Positions 35,856 through 45,700 of a stretch of 64,000 nt of DNA are shown here, piece by piece. Both the position numbers and the translations under genes were made by a program. Source of the DNA: Lewinellaceae bacterium (lineage in GTDB: Bacteria; Bacteroidota; Bacteroidia; Chitinophagales; Saprospiraceae); NCBI GenBank assembly GCA_016716135.1, contig JADJWX010000021.1:46264-110263 (forward strand), written 5' to 3'. The notes below the pieces were generated by a model, which worked only from the letters and a program-made list of their open reading frames with translations, did no database searches and was not told the DNA's origin. Each line of letters opens with the position of its first letter. Position 1 is the first letter of the stretch.

Positions 35856-36689
35856 ATGCACCTTCGAGCCATTTTCAGGTTTTTCGCGCATTTGGGCTGG
35901 ATAGCTTTCCTGACATTGCTTACCCAAATTGGCGGTTTCATTTGGCTTTTGGCGTTGCTGGCGGCATTTTTCCTGCGCCGGCAATGGCCCTTACGCGGGT
36001 TAACCTGGGTAGTTTTTATCCTCCTGTATCTTGCCGCTACTCTGTTTCTTGTTCCACCCCTGGCCCGCCTCAACGGCCGGGTACCGATGCCCGTTTTCAG
36101 CAATCCTCAACTTCGCCCCGAAAGCCTGTGGTTTTGCCTCCTGAACCGGCATTACGTGCGGCCCGATTTGCGGGCGACACTCGAAAAAGTAGCGCAGGAT
36201 ATGCAAAAACAATTTCCCGGCGCAGCAATCTGGTATCTGGATGCAAACTTCCCGTTTATTAACGGCTATCCGCTGGAACCGCACTTCAGCCACAGCGACG
36301 GCAAAAAAATCGACCTGAGTTTTTACTGGACGCATGCTGTGTCCGGAGCGCCGGTCAACGCCAATCCCTCGCCCTTCGGCTACGGCCTGTATGCCGGCCC
36401 GCTTCCCAATGAACGCGATTATGCAGCCGGGTGCAAACAAAAAGGCTACTGGTACATCGACCTCGACGGCCGTATTACCGCGCCGTTTATTTCGGGAAAA
36501 AACTACCGCTTCGACGCTGCGCGCACGCGTGAACTGCTGCGACTGCTGGCGGAGCATCCGGCCATTCGCCGCATTTTGGTGCAACCGCATTTGAAGCAGC
36601 GCCTGGGCTTGTCCGCCTTCGGCAAACTCCGCTTTCAGGGTTGCAAAGCTGCCCGGCACGACGATCATGCGCATGTGGAATTGCGCTGA
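35856..36689 (+). CDS. Membrane-anchored MepA/LAS-like peptidase candidate
   Basis: The protein has 277 residues. Two or three N-terminal hydrophobic segments (about 10-65) are followed by a periplasmic domain. In it, PHFSHSDGKKIDLSF (about 147) gives H-x(6)-D and the C-terminus RHDDHAHVELR gives HxH. This spacing is that of zinc-binding LAS metallopeptidases such as MepA and peptidase M15 families. These cleave peptidoglycan cross-bridges, so a cell-wall role is likely if the site is active. The start codon follows a region free of other genes; no strong -7 box was found. Confidence 0.6.
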   Translation: MHLRAIFRFFAHLGWIAFLTLLTQIGGFIWLLALLAAFFLRRQWPLRGLTWVVFILLYLAATLFLVPPLARLNGRVPMPVFSNPQLRPESLWFCLLNRHYVRPDLRATLEKVAQDMQKQFPGAAIWYLDANFPFINGYPLEPHFSHSDGKKIDLSFYWTHAVSGAPVNANPSPFGYGLYAGPLPNERDYAAGCKQKGYWYIDLDGRITAPFISGKNYRFDAARTRELLRLLAEHPAIRRILVQPHLKQRLGLSAFGKLRFQGCKAARHDDHAHVELR

Positions 36690-36780
36690 GGGTTGACCAG
36701 GCTCACCCTGCAGCCTGATGTACGTTCTGGCATTTCTCCTGTTAATTCGTTAAACTTTGCCTTGATAAAACTGATTTCAG

Positions 36781-36828
36781 GCGAACTGGTGTTCGCTTTC
36801 ACTAAATTTTTACGAACCGGAGGTTCGT
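36781..36828. repeat. Two small palindromes before the aromatic-rich gene
   Basis: GCGAAC-TGGT-GTTCGC (36781-36796) and ACGAACC-GGA-GGTTCGT (36812-36828). The second resembles GCGAGCC-GGA-GGTTCGC at 60077-60093, with shared flanks TTTTA and TTACA. It lies 5 bases before the ATG. Confidence 0.6.
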
Positions 36829-36833
36829 TTTAC

Positions 36834-38582
36834 ATGAACACAAAAACGATAGCGCTCCTTTGCAGCGCCCTGCTGTTTCTGCTCGGCCAATCATTTGCCC
36901 AAACCGATAAGGCCTTGCTGCACGAACTCGCACAGGAGAATAAAAAATCCGTTGATGCCCTCGTGCTATATCCCCAGGATGCCCGGCTGGCTATCCTGGA
37001 AGCATCCAAATACCCGGAAGTGCTGATCAAAATGCAAAGCATCCGGGAAAAAACCGGCGCGGCTTTCCGCACCCTGATCGAAGATTTTCCCCGCAATACG
37101 CAGGAAATGTTCTTCGACCTTTCCCGTTTTCCGGACCTGATCCCCAAATTGGTTTCCCATCAAAACGACCGCGCGGCTATGCGCCAGGATTTGGAGTGGC
37201 TACCGGATACCAAACGCCCGGATGCCCTCGAAGTCGTCGACCGGCATATGGCCACGCTCATAAAAATCAACGACCTGAACCAAACTGCCCGGGGCGCTTT
37301 CACCCAACTCATCGCCGGCTATCCGGCGCCGGCGCAAGGGGCTTTTCAAACCCTGCTCGGCCTGCCGGAGGTCATCGAAATCCTGAATGAAGACCTGCGG
37401 TTTACGGTGCTCGTCGGGGATGTGTACAAAGAGGACCCGGCCTGGGTGATCCGAAAAACAGACTCGCTCAACCTGGTGGTTGCACGCCGGCAGGCGCAGG
37501 AACTGGAAACCTGGCAAAATACCGTGGAAAACGACCCGCAGGCGCGCCGGGAACTGCAAGCTGCCGCCCAGGAATACGCCGATGCCAACGGCTACACGTA
37601 CACCGATGAGGTGTACGACATCGTCCAGGACGACCTTTACGCCGAAGACAATGCCGCTGCTCCCGAGGTGGTATACGTCGAGCGCTACTATCAGTACAAT
37701 TATCCGTACTGGTTCGGCTACCCCTGGTGGGCGCCGCAACCCTGCTGGCGCCCGTACCCCTACTGGTGGTACTGGGGCTTTTATCCCTACCATTCCACGG
37801 TGGTGATTGTGCATTTTCCGTCGTATCACTTTATGCACTGGTATTTCAATTACCCGCGCCACCACCATACCTACAACCACCTGTCCACCCATTTTGTCAA
37901 CCACTACTACGGCCACCGGAATTCCGGCTCCACGATCAGCATGGGGGTTGGCGAGTGGCGCGACCGGAACCGGACCATCGTTTCGGACGAATGGCTTAGC
38001 GATAAAACCCGCCTGCCCGCCCGCCTGACCGAATATGCGCAGTTTGAACAACAGCGGGAAAAATTCAATGCGAAAAACCCGGCGCGCACCATGACACAAG
38101 ATGAATTTTTGAAAAAAAACGAGCGTCAATACCCCGATCTGGTGCGCTCGCGTGCGCAGGCACAAACTGAAATCCAGCGCGACCGTGCCGAAACGGAACG
38201 GCAACGCGCCGACTGGGCCCCCACCCGCGAGCCGGCTCCTGCCCGCGTACCCCAAACCGAACCGCCAAAGCGTGCTCCCGAAACGCAGCCCGTTGTTCCG
38301 CCCCGCGTGAAACAACCGGAGAAAAACCAACCCGCCGAACAACCTGCCAAAAGGCCCGAACGCCCGGCTACCCAACCGGCCCGAATTCCGGACATTGACA
38401 AGGCCCGGGACTACCATCGCGACAAATGGCAGGAACCCAAAAAGACTGTTCCGCAAACCCGGCCTGCTCCGGCAACGCCATCCAAACCGCGGACCACAGC
38501 GCCGGCCAAACCGACCCAAAAGCCCAAAACGGAAAAACCCCGGCAAACTGCCGAACCGCGGAAGAAATCGGGCGGCGGGTAG
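36834..38582 (+). CDS. Secreted Tyr/Trp/His-rich, DUF3300-like protein
   Basis: The 582-residue product has a signal peptide (about 1-23, ending GQSFAQ). Residues 24-260 are helical. A stretch of about 100 residues (about 278-380) is very rich in Tyr, Trp, Pro and His (for example YWFGYPWWAPQPCWRPYPYW and the run HHHTYNHL). The C-terminal 130 residues are Pro/Lys/Arg/Gln-rich low complexity. The layout recalls DUF3300 proteins, whose function is unknown. A longer frame begins at 36693, but the signal peptide fixes the start at 36834. Confidence 0.7.
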   Translation: MNTKTIALLCSALLFLLGQSFAQTDKALLHELAQENKKSVDALVLYPQDARLAILEASKYPEVLIKMQSIREKTGAAFRTLIEDFPRNTQEMFFDLSRFPDLIPKLVSHQNDRAAMRQDLEWLPDTKRPDALEVVDRHMATLIKINDLNQTARGAFTQLIAGYPAPAQGAFQTLLGLPEVIEILNEDLRFTVLVGDVYKEDPAWVIRKTDSLNLVVARRQAQELETWQNTVENDPQARRELQAAAQEYADANGYTYTDEVYDIVQDDLYAEDNAAAPEVVYVERYYQYNYPYWFGYPWWAPQPCWRPYPYWWYWGFYPYHSTVVIVHFPSYHFMHWYFNYPRHHHTYNHLSTHFVNHYYGHRNSGSTISMGVGEWRDRNRTIVSDEWLSDKTRLPARLTEYAQFEQQREKFNAKNPARTMTQDEFLKKNERQYPDLVRSRAQAQTEIQRDRAETERQRADWAPTREPAPARVPQTEPPKRAPETQPVVPPRVKQPEKNQPAEQPAKRPERPATQPARIPDIDKARDYHRDKWQEPKKTVPQTRPAPATPSKPRTTAPAKPTQKPKTEKPRQTAEPRKKSGGG

Positions 38583-38593
38583 TTGTCCGTACC

Positions 38594-38626
38594 ATTCGTC
38601 CTACGGCTCGAAGCCGTAGGACGAAT
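38594..38626. repeat. Palindromic repeat, family 1 variant (copy 3)
   Basis: ATTCGTCCTACGGCT, CGA, then the exact complement. It differs from copies 1 and 2 by compensating changes in both arms (GGCT/AGCC for GACTT/AAGTC), which argues for selection on pairing. It lies 11 bases after the stop of the aromatic-rich gene. Confidence 0.8.
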
Positions 38627-38710
38627 AACGCGGAGCCTTCGTATAGGTAGTTTGGGATCGCTGAATGCGGTGGTTATCTTTAGCTAAACTGAAAAAACAA
38701 ACATATCATC

Positions 38711-39895
38711 ATGAAAACAATGTATCGCTGGGCAGGCCTGATCATGGTCCTGTCCATTTTTTTGCCGCAGCTCCATGCTGCAACCATCCTCACCGGCGAA
38801 TCGGTGCAGGTAACCAATCCAATTGACGGAAATGTATATGCCGCCGGCGGTAAAATTCATATTTCGGCCCCGATCAACGGCGACCTGACCGCCGGCGCCG
38901 GCGAGATCACCGTATTCGACACGATCCGCCGCGACGTCCTTGTCGGTGGTGGCCGGGTGCGCATCGAAGGCGTAATCGGCGACGACCTGCGGTGTGGTGG
39001 TGGCGAGGTTTGGCTGTTGGGCGATGTGTATGGCGACGTGGTCGTCGGCTCCGGACAGCTCGAGGTGGGTCGCAATGCGGTGATCCACGGCGACCTGGTG
39101 GTTGGCGGTGGCGAGGTGCGGATGTATGGCCGGGTGATGGGTGCTGTAATTATGGCAGGCGGGCGTGTAACATTTGAAGGCGAGGCGGAAAAGGACGTGG
39201 AAATCCGCGGCGGGGAGATCACCCTCGACGGTATTTTCAGAGGCCCGGCCGAAATTGCCGCCACGGACTTGAAACTGGGCCAACGCGCCGAATTTTACGG
39301 ACCCGTGCGCTACTGGCGCCCCGACGGTGAACTCGACTTTGGCAGCAGCCTGCGCGACGGCGCCAGGGCCAGCTTCGATACATCCCTGAAGCAGGATATG
39401 GACTATGACAAGGGCTGGTTTTCGCGCGGATTTTCTTTTTTCAGCATTTATCGCCTGCTCGCCGGCGCTTTGCTGGTTGTTGTGCTGCTGCTCCTGTTTG
39501 AGCGCTTTTTCCAACGCAGTGCCGAAGGCCTGCCCGCCCAATGGCTCAACCGGTTCGGCATGGGCATGCTGTACCTGATCGGCTTGCCGGTGGCGGTGAT
39601 CTTCCTGCTTATCACGGTGATCGGGATTCCATTCGGCGTGTTTGCTTTGCTGTTTTACATCTTCACCCTGGTTTTTGCCCCGGCACTTACCGCTACTGTT
39701 GGCGCTAATGCCCTGGAGCAATACCGCGGGCTTTCCTGGACGAAAGGGCAGCGAATTTTAGCGGCCCTGGGCATTCTGGTACTGCTCCGGCTGCTGAGTT
39801 GGGTACCGGTAATCGGTTGGCTGGCCGTACTGGTGCTGGTGAGTATTGCTTTTGGTTGCCTGCTGAAGGCGACGCTTGCGCGGCAAACTGCCTAA
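38711..39895 (+). CDS. Bactofilin-like polymer-forming membrane protein
   Basis: The protein has 394 residues. A signal peptide or first helix (about 1-23) precedes a bactofilin-like right-handed beta-helix (about 30-195) with repeated turns such as GNVYAAGGKI, GDLTAGAGEI and RDVLVGGGRV. Four C-terminal membrane segments follow (about 250-270, 295-345 and 355-385). Bactofilins polymerise and localise envelope enzymes; in this membrane-bound form the helix would face the periplasm. A near-consensus TATCTTTA lies 30 bases upstream of the start. Confidence 0.75.
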   Translation: MKTMYRWAGLIMVLSIFLPQLHAATILTGESVQVTNPIDGNVYAAGGKIHISAPINGDLTAGAGEITVFDTIRRDVLVGGGRVRIEGVIGDDLRCGGGEVWLLGDVYGDVVVGSGQLEVGRNAVIHGDLVVGGGEVRMYGRVMGAVIMAGGRVTFEGEAEKDVEIRGGEITLDGIFRGPAEIAATDLKLGQRAEFYGPVRYWRPDGELDFGSSLRDGARASFDTSLKQDMDYDKGWFSRGFSFFSIYRLLAGALLVVVLLLLFERFFQRSAEGLPAQWLNRFGMGMLYLIGLPVAVIFLLITVIGIPFGVFALLFYIFTLVFAPALTATVGANALEQYRGLSWTKGQRILAALGILVLLRLLSWVPVIGWLAVLVLVSIAFGCLLKATLARQTA

Positions 39896-39900
39896 TTGCG

Positions 39901-40078
39901 GATTACGGAGTGCGGAGTGCGGAGTGCGGAGTGCGGAGTGCGGAGTGGTTCACCATTCCGGTGAGTGAAAATGGTTGGCACTATTGAAATATTGGAAAAT
40001 GTGCAATCAATCATATTCCGGAATGGTGAACCACTCCGCACTCCGCACTCCGCACTCCGCACTCCGCACTCCGTAATC
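39901..40078. repeat. 61-base perfect inverted repeat with 7-base periodic arms
   Basis: Left arm 39901-39961 and right arm 40018-40078 are exact complements, with a 56-base loop. Each arm holds six tandem copies of CGGAGTG (or CACTCCG). It begins 5 bases after the bactofilin-like stop and its other end includes two bases of the stop codon of the converging gene, so it fills the gap between two convergent genes and could end transcription both ways. Confidence 0.95.
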
Positions 40079-41768
40079 AAAGCTCTGCGGCGCTCCGCTT
40101 CTCAAACTCCTGCAAATCGGCCTCCCCGCCTTCCGTGTCGCCAAGCTCCTTGCGCACATTACCGCGGGCGCGGTAGGCACGGGTAAATTCGGGAGCCAGT
40201 TCGAGCGTCTTGTTCAGGTCGTCGAGGGCTTCCTGCCAGCGCTTCAGGTTGACGAGGGTAAGGCTGCGGTTGTACAGGATTTCCGGGTCGTCCGGGATTT
40301 TTTCCAGGTATTTATCCAAATCTTCCAGCGAGCGTTCGTATTGTTTGGCAATGCCGAGCAAACCGCCCCGGAATTTGTAGGCATCCGTCAATTCGGGATT
40401 GACCCGGATGGCTTTGCTGAAGTTTTCCAGGGCGCCTTTTACATCGCCTTTGTCGCCATAGTCCATGCCTTTCCAGAGATAGGCTTTGCCAAAATTGTCG
40501 CCCTGATGTTCCACAGCGGTATCAATCAGCACCTGGGTGTTGCCCCAGTCGCGAATGCGGTTTACGCTGATCAGCAGCCAGAAAAGCCCGAGTGCAGCCA
40601 GCCCAACCCACAGGCGTTCGGCCAACCCGGGACTTTTTTTCTTTACAAAAGCAGGCAATGCAGCGAGCAGCGCGAATATGCCCAGCATGGCCAGGTAATT
40701 GTACCGGTCGCCGCGCAGTTCAAAGGTGCCTACCGTGTAAAATGGCAGGCTCAACACAATGTTGGCCAGGTAAAACAGCACCCCGTGCAATACAAAAGGC
40801 GCCGTGTTCCGGCTGCGCCAAACGAGGCCGAGCAGCACGGCTAAAGTCACCGGGGCGGCATAGTACGTCCAATGCCAGCCGCCGGCAGCTGTTTTTTCAA
40901 AAGGATACCAAATGCTTAGCCCGAGCGGCACCAGAATTTTTGTCCAGTAAAACAACACCGTATGCGCGGCCATCAGGGCGCGATCGGTCAGGGAAAAATC
41001 GCCGGCCAGACTTTCGCCGGGATGCCCGGCTTGTGCCCGCGAGTAAAATGCCAGCAAACCGAAGCCCAGGGCAAGCACAAAAAACGGGGCTTTCTCCAGG
41101 ATCGACCGGCGGCTCAGCGGAGCCCGCTTTAGCCACAAATCGACGACCATCAAACTGAGGGGGAGCACTACGGCTGTAGACTTCGACAAACATGCCAGCA
41201 CAAAAAAGCCGACTGCCATCCAGTAGGATTTACTCCAGGGTGCCTGTTCGGTATGCCGAACGTACGCATGGAGCGCCAGCAGCGAAAACAGGGCAAACAA
41301 CGGCGTGCTGAACGCGGCAATCCACGAAACAGCTTCCACCTGCATGGGGTGGATGGCAAAAAACAACGCGATGAAAAAGGCCACCGTCGTATTGCTTTCC
41401 AGGCGGTGAAAAAGCCGGAAAACCAGCGCTGCGTTGGCGGCATGCACCGCTGCGCTCAACAGGTGGTACCAAAATGGCGCGCCGTCGCCAAAAGCCTGCG
41501 CAAGTGCGTAGCCCAGCCAGGTCACCGGGGCATACATGCCGAGGTTGAACTGGGTAAATATTTTCAGGGAAAAGTCGCGTATGACCGGGTTGTTCACCGT
41601 GGCGGAGTGGTCGTCCATAGCCACCATGGGGTTGCTGAATCCGGTGGCGAATAAAATCAGCGCGATCCCGGCAACTACCCAGGGCATCCAGCGCTCCGGG
41701 GCAGATTGTGTTTCAGCCGTTTTTCTGCTTTTCGCGGCGTTGGCCTTTTTTGTTGTTCGTTTTGTCAT
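40077..41768 (-). CDS. TMTC-like GT-C glycosyltransferase with TPR repeats
   Basis: The 563-residue protein has a basic N-terminal tail, then about eleven membrane helices (about 28-400), then three or four TPR repeats (about 425-555, AYLWKGMDYGDKGDVKGALE, AYKFRGGLLG and AYRARGNVRKELGD). The acidic motif MVAMDDHSATVNN after helix 1 and HPMQVEAVSWIA match the TMTC/DUF1736 group of GT-C enzymes. Those use lipid-linked sugars to glycosylate exported proteins. It may modify some of the secreted proteins encoded nearby, which is inference. Its stop codon overlaps the large inverted repeat. Confidence 0.78.
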   Translation of the reverse strand: MTKRTTKKANAAKSRKTAETQSAPERWMPWVVAGIALILFATGFSNPMVAMDDHSATVNNPVIRDFSLKIFTQFNLGMYAPVTWLGYALAQAFGDGAPFWYHLLSAAVHAANAALVFRLFHRLESNTTVAFFIALFFAIHPMQVEAVSWIAAFSTPLFALFSLLALHAYVRHTEQAPWSKSYWMAVGFFVLACLSKSTAVVLPLSLMVVDLWLKRAPLSRRSILEKAPFFVLALGFGLLAFYSRAQAGHPGESLAGDFSLTDRALMAAHTVLFYWTKILVPLGLSIWYPFEKTAAGGWHWTYYAAPVTLAVLLGLVWRSRNTAPFVLHGVLFYLANIVLSLPFYTVGTFELRGDRYNYLAMLGIFALLAALPAFVKKKSPGLAERLWVGLAALGLFWLLISVNRIRDWGNTQVLIDTAVEHQGDNFGKAYLWKGMDYGDKGDVKGALENFSKAIRVNPELTDAYKFRGGLLGIAKQYERSLEDLDKYLEKIPDDPEILYNRSLTLVNLKRWQEALDDLNKTLELAPEFTRAYRARGNVRKELGDTEGGEADLQEFEKRSAAEL

Positions 41769-41860
41769 TTGAACCTGTACTTGTTTGCGGGGCGAAAATA
41801 CGGTTTAATGGCATTACCGGCATTGCCGCAATGGGCTATGATTGCATTGGAAATTGCATG

Positions 41861-41868
41861 TACCTTTG
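41861..41868 (+). promoter_or_regulatory. -7 promoter box for the small barrel gene
   Basis: TACCTTTG, an exact TAnnTTTG match, with TTG 16 bases upstream. It gives a leader of about 120 bases. Confidence 0.5.
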
Positions 41869-41992
41869 CGGCTTTTCCGGTCGTTTCGTAGCAGCGATAT
41901 GGCCGGCAACAACTTCTAAACAAGCCTGCCTGCCTGTTTTTTCAGCTCCGGCAGGAAAAAACGCATCCATCACTCAACCTTACAAGCACGCC

Positions 41993-42583
41993 ATGAGCAT
42001 GAAAAAATCCTCCCTGCTTTTCACCCTTTCTTTCCTGTTTTCAGCCTTCGTTTTGCAGGCCCAGTACACCGGCCCCCGATTGTTTTTGGACGTTCCGTCG
42101 TTCTATTTTCACACACCCGATGCAGAAAATACCGGGAACCGCCTGGGCGCCGGTCTTGATGTAGCCATGAACGTGGGGACCCACTGGAGCGTGGCCCGAC
42201 TCGGTTTGGGCACCACGTTTACGTTTGACCCGGGTGCTGAAGATTTTGACAAAACAACACTCTGGGGGCCGCATACCTACCTGGAAGCCGGCGCCGGGTT
42301 GTACCGCACCAACGGCAACCAGTGCGCCAAAAACAAACAAAGCGCCTTCACTGCAATCGGTAAAGTGGGCGTCCGCTACGATTTTAACGACAAGGCCGTA
42401 AAACGAGCCGATGGCGCCGAACCCGAACAGTTGGATTTTACCCTGGGCGTTGAACTCGGCTATTTTTACATCCGCGATGTGTTCCGCAACATGGATTTTG
42501 TGATCAGCGGAAACTACCACACCAAGTCGAAGGCAATTTCTGCTAATATCGGCTTTAAGTTTTTCCTGAACTTACGAGCCTGA
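41993..42583 (+). CDS. Secreted outer-membrane beta-barrel-like protein
   Basis: The product has about 196 residues and starts MSMKKSSLLFTLSFLFSAFVLQAQ, a signal peptide. ATG 41993 or 41999 is possible; the frame is open further upstream but without signal-like sequence. The mature part alternates polar and hydrophobic residues (WSVARLGLGTTFTFDPG, LDFTLGVELGYFYI) and ends in SANIGFKFFLNLRA, suggesting an 8-strand barrel. No named family was recognised. Confidence 0.65.
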   Translation: MSMKKSSLLFTLSFLFSAFVLQAQYTGPRLFLDVPSFYFHTPDAENTGNRLGAGLDVAMNVGTHWSVARLGLGTTFTFDPGAEDFDKTTLWGPHTYLEAGAGLYRTNGNQCAKNKQSAFTAIGKVGVRYDFNDKAVKRADGAEPEQLDFTLGVELGYFYIRDVFRNMDFVISGNYHTKSKAISANIGFKFFLNLRA

Positions 42584-42625
42584 GTTTTTGCGCAACAGCA
42601 TGCGCATTGACTGGTATTGAAAACA

Positions 42626-42643
42626 TGAGACGAGGTCGTCTCA
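42626..42643. repeat. Small palindrome TGAGACGA-GG-TCGTCTCA
   Basis: Eight-base arms around GG. The flank TAAGTTAGTGGACAAAA recalls an insertion-sequence end, but no transposase is nearby. Confidence 0.4.
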
Positions 42644-42677
42644 TAAGTTAGTGGACAAAAGATAGCTTTCCAATTTT

Positions 42678-42740
42678 TAAACACATAGGCTCATAGAACA
42701 CAAAGAATATTTCTCTGTGTTCTATGAGCCTATGTGTTTA
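42678..42740. terminator. 25-base perfect hairpin between convergent genes
   Basis: Arms 42678-42702 and 42716-42740 are exact complements with a 13-base AT-rich loop. It lies between the stop at 42583 and the converging stop at 42766. It could act as a bidirectional terminator, though no T-run follows directly. Confidence 0.6.
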
Positions 42741-42765
42741 AGTAATAATCTACGGCGGGTAAACC

Positions 42766-45700
42766 CTACTGCTGTTTAACAACCTTCCGGATACCCACCG
42801 CTTTCCCGCTTTGCACCGAAACCAGGTAAACACCGTTTGCCAGGCCGGTTAAATCCAGGACATCTGCCTGCACACCGGCATTCCATTGCCAGCTGCGCAG
42901 CTGCTGCCCGGCCAGGTTTGTCAGAAAAACACGGGCATTAGCCGGGAGTGGCTCGGCCAGCCGGAGCAATACCTGCCCCGGGGTCGGATTGGGCGCCAGG
43001 AAAAAGTCGAGCGTTGCTTCCGGCGCATCGGCGCTGAGGGCGAACGGCGCAATCCGGAAGGTATCGGCAACCAGGCCACCCTCGCCGTCCGACACACTGA
43101 ACCGGAACTGGTCTGCCGGGCTTCCGCTGCCATAGTCGAAATACCGGATCGCACCGTTGTCGATATCGGCCTGGCTGAACTGATCGCCCACGTTCAGCGC
43201 GCCTGCCCAGGCGCGTTGCAGTTCACCTTGCGCCGGCGTGCTCATGAGGGTAAAAATCAAACTGCCCGGGGCGGTGTTGGCATCTTCGGCCAGCAACAGG
43301 CTGGTGGTGAGCGGGGCGTTGCTGCCCGGCGCCAGTTGCAAGGCGTTGTTGTGGATGAGTACAGGTGGGTTGAGCGCGATGTCCGAACAAAATTCGATGG
43401 CAAAACCGTTGATTTGTCCGCCCGAGCTGATGGCTTTGTCTTTCACCCGCAGAATCCAGTTGCCGGTGGCATCCTCACCTTTGAAGGCGCTCAACAGTCC
43501 TTCAGGGCGGTATGGGTTCCCGTTTTGCGGCGGCGGGCAGCCGAAAGCATTTGGCGCGGCGTCTTCAAATCCGAGCCTGAAATTCCCGCTGTAACTGCCG
43601 CATTTGTTATCAAACAACAGCACTTCCTTACCGCCCGGGCTAATGATAGAAGCCGAGAGGTCTTTGAAAAACTGGTGGTTTCCCTCAAAATTTTTGATTT
43701 TCAACTCGCTGATCGGGCCTCCGGCAAATACCTGGATTTTGGATTCTACGGTGGGTGTTCCGTTGGAGGTGATAGGTTTGGGCACGTCCGTGCTTTCAAG
43801 GGCCAGGCAGGTTTTTGCGGCGGTGGAAAACACAAAGGGCGCCGTCCAGGCCCCGGGGCCGCAGCTGTTCACCGGCCGGATGCGCCAGTAATACAGGCCG
43901 CCTTCGTCGAGGGCAAGATTCCATTGCAGCGAGTCCGGCTTCAGGCCGGTGTACGATTTAAAATGGTCGCCGGTTCAAAAGCCGGGCTGGTGGCAAGTTC
44001 CACATCGTAGCTGTTCGCATCTGCAGCGCCGTTCCAGCGCAAGAGGGGCCAGCGGCTGACGCCGGCACTGCCATTGGCGGGGAGCAGGTTTTTTACCGAA
44101 GAAAAATCGTTGGAGATGAGGGTCAGCCGCAGCGTAGCGGTGGCGGTGTCGCCGTTGGAAACAGCCAGAATCGTCATCGAAAATTCGCCTTCGGGCATGC
44201 CTTCCGGCAGCTCAATGTTCAGGGTAGCCGTACCGTCGGGGGACAGGTCGGTGGCGCTCAGTGTGGCAGATGCGCCGGCCGGCAAGCCGGAAACTTGCAG
44301 GCTGATGGGCCCGGTCAGGCTTTCCCAGGCGTTGGCAGAAATCGTTGTGGAAAAGGTGGTCGGCAGGCAAATTGTAGCGCGATTGACATCAGTGCAAATG
44401 GAAAAATCCCTGCCGGGCAAATGGCCCAGGTCGTATTCCCAGATGCCTCGGCCATAGGTGCCGGCCCGCAGTTTGCGCGACGATTTTTGCAATTCCAGGT
44501 CGCTCACCACAGTGATCGGCATGTTTTGGTTCATGCCTACCCAGTCGCTCATCGTGTTTTTCCGGTACCAAACGCCGAGGTCGTTCCCGGCAAAAAGTGT
44601 GTAGCTGCCATCGGCGGCCAGGTCGAGGTACAGGCTGCTGGTGGGCACATTGGGCAGCGATCCGGAAATATTGGTCCAGCTGGCGCCGCCGTTGTCGGAG
44701 CGGAAAACTTTGTTGCCGGCACTGAATGCGCCGCGGGTGATGAAGAGTACTTCGGGTTTTTCCGGGTGTACGGTGATCGAAGTTATATTGGCTGAATTGG
44801 GTGCCGAGTGGGTGCTCCAGTTGGCGCCGAGGTTGGTAGTTTTATACAAAACGGCATTGTTGGAGGTGTAAATCGTATTGGGGTCGGAAGGGGCAATGGC
44901 CAGGGCATCCAGTTTGGCGTTGGCGTTGCCGGTGAGGTTGTTGCTGATTTTGGTCCAGGCGGTGCCGCGGTTGGTGGAGCGGTACACATCGGCGTAGCCC
45001 AAAATGATGGTGTTGGGGTTTTGCGGGTCGAGTTGGTAGGGGGCCACCCAGGAGCCGTTGAGGTCGTGGTCGGGCGTTTGGCCGGGCAGGTTGTCGCTGA
45101 TGCGGTAGTAGGTGTCGTTGGTCCAGCGGTCGAGGGAGCGGTACAGCTGGCCGTTGATGTAGGTCGTGTAGATTATGTCGGCGTTGGTGTGGTCAATGGC
45201 CACTTCCATGGCATCGCCGCCGTTGGTGGCTTCCCATTCGCCCGGGGCGATGCGTTTCCGGCCGCCGTTATCCTGCGTGCCGCCGATCATGAACAGTTCG
45301 TCGGTTTGTGCGACGGCGATGCGGTAAAACTGAGTGATGATCAGGCCGTTGGACAGTTCGAGCCAGTCGTCGGCCTGTTCGTCGTAGCGCCAGATTCCGC
45401 CGTCGTTGCAAAAGAATATCCGGTTGGTTCCGGGTTGCCAGCTGACATTGCGTTGGTCGGCATGCACTACGGGGTCGGGGGTGCCGCCGTGCCAGTGGCT
45501 GGCTTTTACCCAGGTGGCGCCCTGGTCGGCAGACTGATGTACGTTTACAGCGCCGCAATAGACCTGGTTGGGGTTGGTGGGGGAGAGGATGAGCACGTCG
45601 TTTTCGGGGCAGTCGGCGCGGTTTTCAAATGTTTGTCCGCCGTCGGAGGAATAAAAAAACTTACTTGTGCCACCGGTAATGCACATGGCCGCGAGCACTT

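Noticed and set aside
42626..42660. Insertion sequence end
   Set aside because: The small palindrome and flank look IS-like, but there is no transposase and no second end within reach.
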